Origin: Pleurodeles waltl | Taxonomy: Eukaryota; Chordata; Amphibia; Caudata; Salamandridae | DNA: 64,000 nucleotides | Direction: 5' to 3' | Assembly: GCF_031143425.1 (NCBI RefSeq) | Contig: NC_090445.1 | Span: 1,197,500,691 to 1,197,564,690 of the forward strand | Shown here: in pieces, positions 63,472 to 64,000 of the stretch | Layout of the letters: every line of letters begins with the position of its first letter | Numbering within the stretch: position 1 is the stretch's first letter | Program-made: the position numbers and the translations under genes | The notes under the pieces: model-generated | Told to the model about the DNA's origin: nothing | Seen by the model: only the letters and a program-made list of their open reading frames with translations | The model's database searches: none

Positions 63472-64000
63472 ACACTGGCTGGCTACATACAATGGCTGCC
63501 AGCCACATGTTCAAACAATAACCAGCAAGAAGGCATAAACTACGAATAATACATGTAGGCTTATGGTAAAAGCACATTGGCTGGCTACACAAATTGGCCG
63601 CCTGCCACAAGCTCAAACAGCAACAAGTAGAAGGCATGGACAACAAAAAAACACATGCAGGCCTATGGAAAGAGGACACTGGCTGGCTACACAAAATGGC
63701 TGCCGGCCACATGTTCAAACTACAAAAAGCAAGAAGGCATGAACAACAAAGAACACATGCAGGACTATAGCAAAAGCACAGTGGCTGGCTACACAATATG
63801 GTCACCAGCCACATGTTCATAAAACAGCAACAAGTAAAAAGGCATGGACAACAAAGAACACATGCAAGCCTATGGCAAAAGTACACTGGTTGGTTACAGA
63901 AAATAGCCGCTGGTCCTGTGTTCAAACAACAGCAAGCAAGAAAGCTTGGAAAACAAAGAACACATGCAGGCCGAAGGAAAAAACACACTGACTACTACCC
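63472..64000. repeat. 102-bp tandem repeat array, continues past the window
   Basis: GGCTGGCTAC or close variants occur at 63477, 63579, 63681, 63783, 63888 and 63989, with spacings of 102, 102, 102, 105 and 101. Each unit includes CCACATGTTCAAAC, GCAAGAAGGCATG and ACAAAGAACACATGCAGG. Since 102 and 105 are multiples of three, the minus strand stays open for 173 codons with a cysteine-rich 34-residue repeat. This explains the long open frame without a gene. Confidence 0.9.

Noticed and set aside
63467..63988. 173-codon cysteine-rich minus-strand open frame
   Set aside because: It is produced by a 102-bp tandem repeat. The protein is a 34-residue repeat with no signal of a real gene.
62400..64000. 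CRISPR-like array
   Set aside because: The units vary in length and the intervening sequence is itself repeated. The genome is clearly eukaryotic, and these are minisatellites.
1..64000. Conserved single-copy host gene
   Set aside because: Every extended frame with recognisable motifs belongs to a transposable element. No other coding exon could be supported by eye, although short exons in the unassigned intervals cannot be excluded.

Overview
The window looks like a gene-poor stretch of a giant vertebrate genome, most likely a salamander and possibly a newt. I see no convincing host gene. Nearly everything recognisable is transposable-element sequence: L1- and L2-type LINEs, DIRS-order tyrosine-recombinase retroelements, a Ty3/Gypsy LTR element, hAT and PIF/Harbinger DNA transposons, short inverted-repeat (MITE-like) elements and satellite DNA. 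The species assignment is inference from this mixture, above all from the abundant DIRS and Harbinger sequence. No search was run.

Layout. From 740 to 4800 lies a decayed L1-type LINE (+) carrying a small hAT-type insertion. From 5190 to 7800 two direct repeats flank an unrecognised interior. From 8380 to 12370 are an L2-like tail, short inverted-repeat elements, a Harbinger-type foldback element and the first array of a roughly 330-bp tandem repeat. From 12400 to 14800 are a coding-like fragment and dispersed repeats. A structurally near-complete DIRS-1-like element fills 15191-20763, with inverted terminal repeats, an internal complementary region, and gag, RT, RNase H and tyrosine recombinase remains. 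From 21000 to 26033 are dispersed repeats and three inverted-repeat elements. From 27320 to 38170 an older DIRS/Ngaro-like element has been split twice: by a young Gypsy element (28400-33527, 157-bp LTRs, 5-bp target duplication) and by an inverted-repeat element (35686-37499) that itself carries an L2 LINE on the minus strand. From 39080 to 43110 are a tRNA-like SINE head and a second, badly decayed DIRS element. From 43880 to 47050 a LINE is split by the second satellite array and by a reversed L1 tail. A short hAT element with a perfect 8-bp target duplication lies at 47784-48634.

From about 49000 to 62075 one minus-strand BED-finger hAT transposase pseudogene is spread over 13 kb. It is interrupted by the third satellite array (49092-49749), by a 7.3-kb autonomous-type Harbinger element (50751-58048) and by a MITE (58960-59713). 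The Harbinger element carries a HARBI1-like transposase (+) and two separate Myb/SANT-like genes on the minus strand. The window ends in two different tandem arrays, at 62400-63320 and 63472-64000, separated by a TA microsatellite.

The elements form an insertion stratigraphy rather than a pathway. The most intact ORFs belong to the Gypsy element, which has one in-frame stop between protease and RT. The observations most worth following are the three-gene Harbinger, the same 320-333-bp tandem repeat arrayed at three unrelated sites (one inside LINE coding sequence with a candidate 9-bp duplication), and the multi-layer nest around the hAT element.
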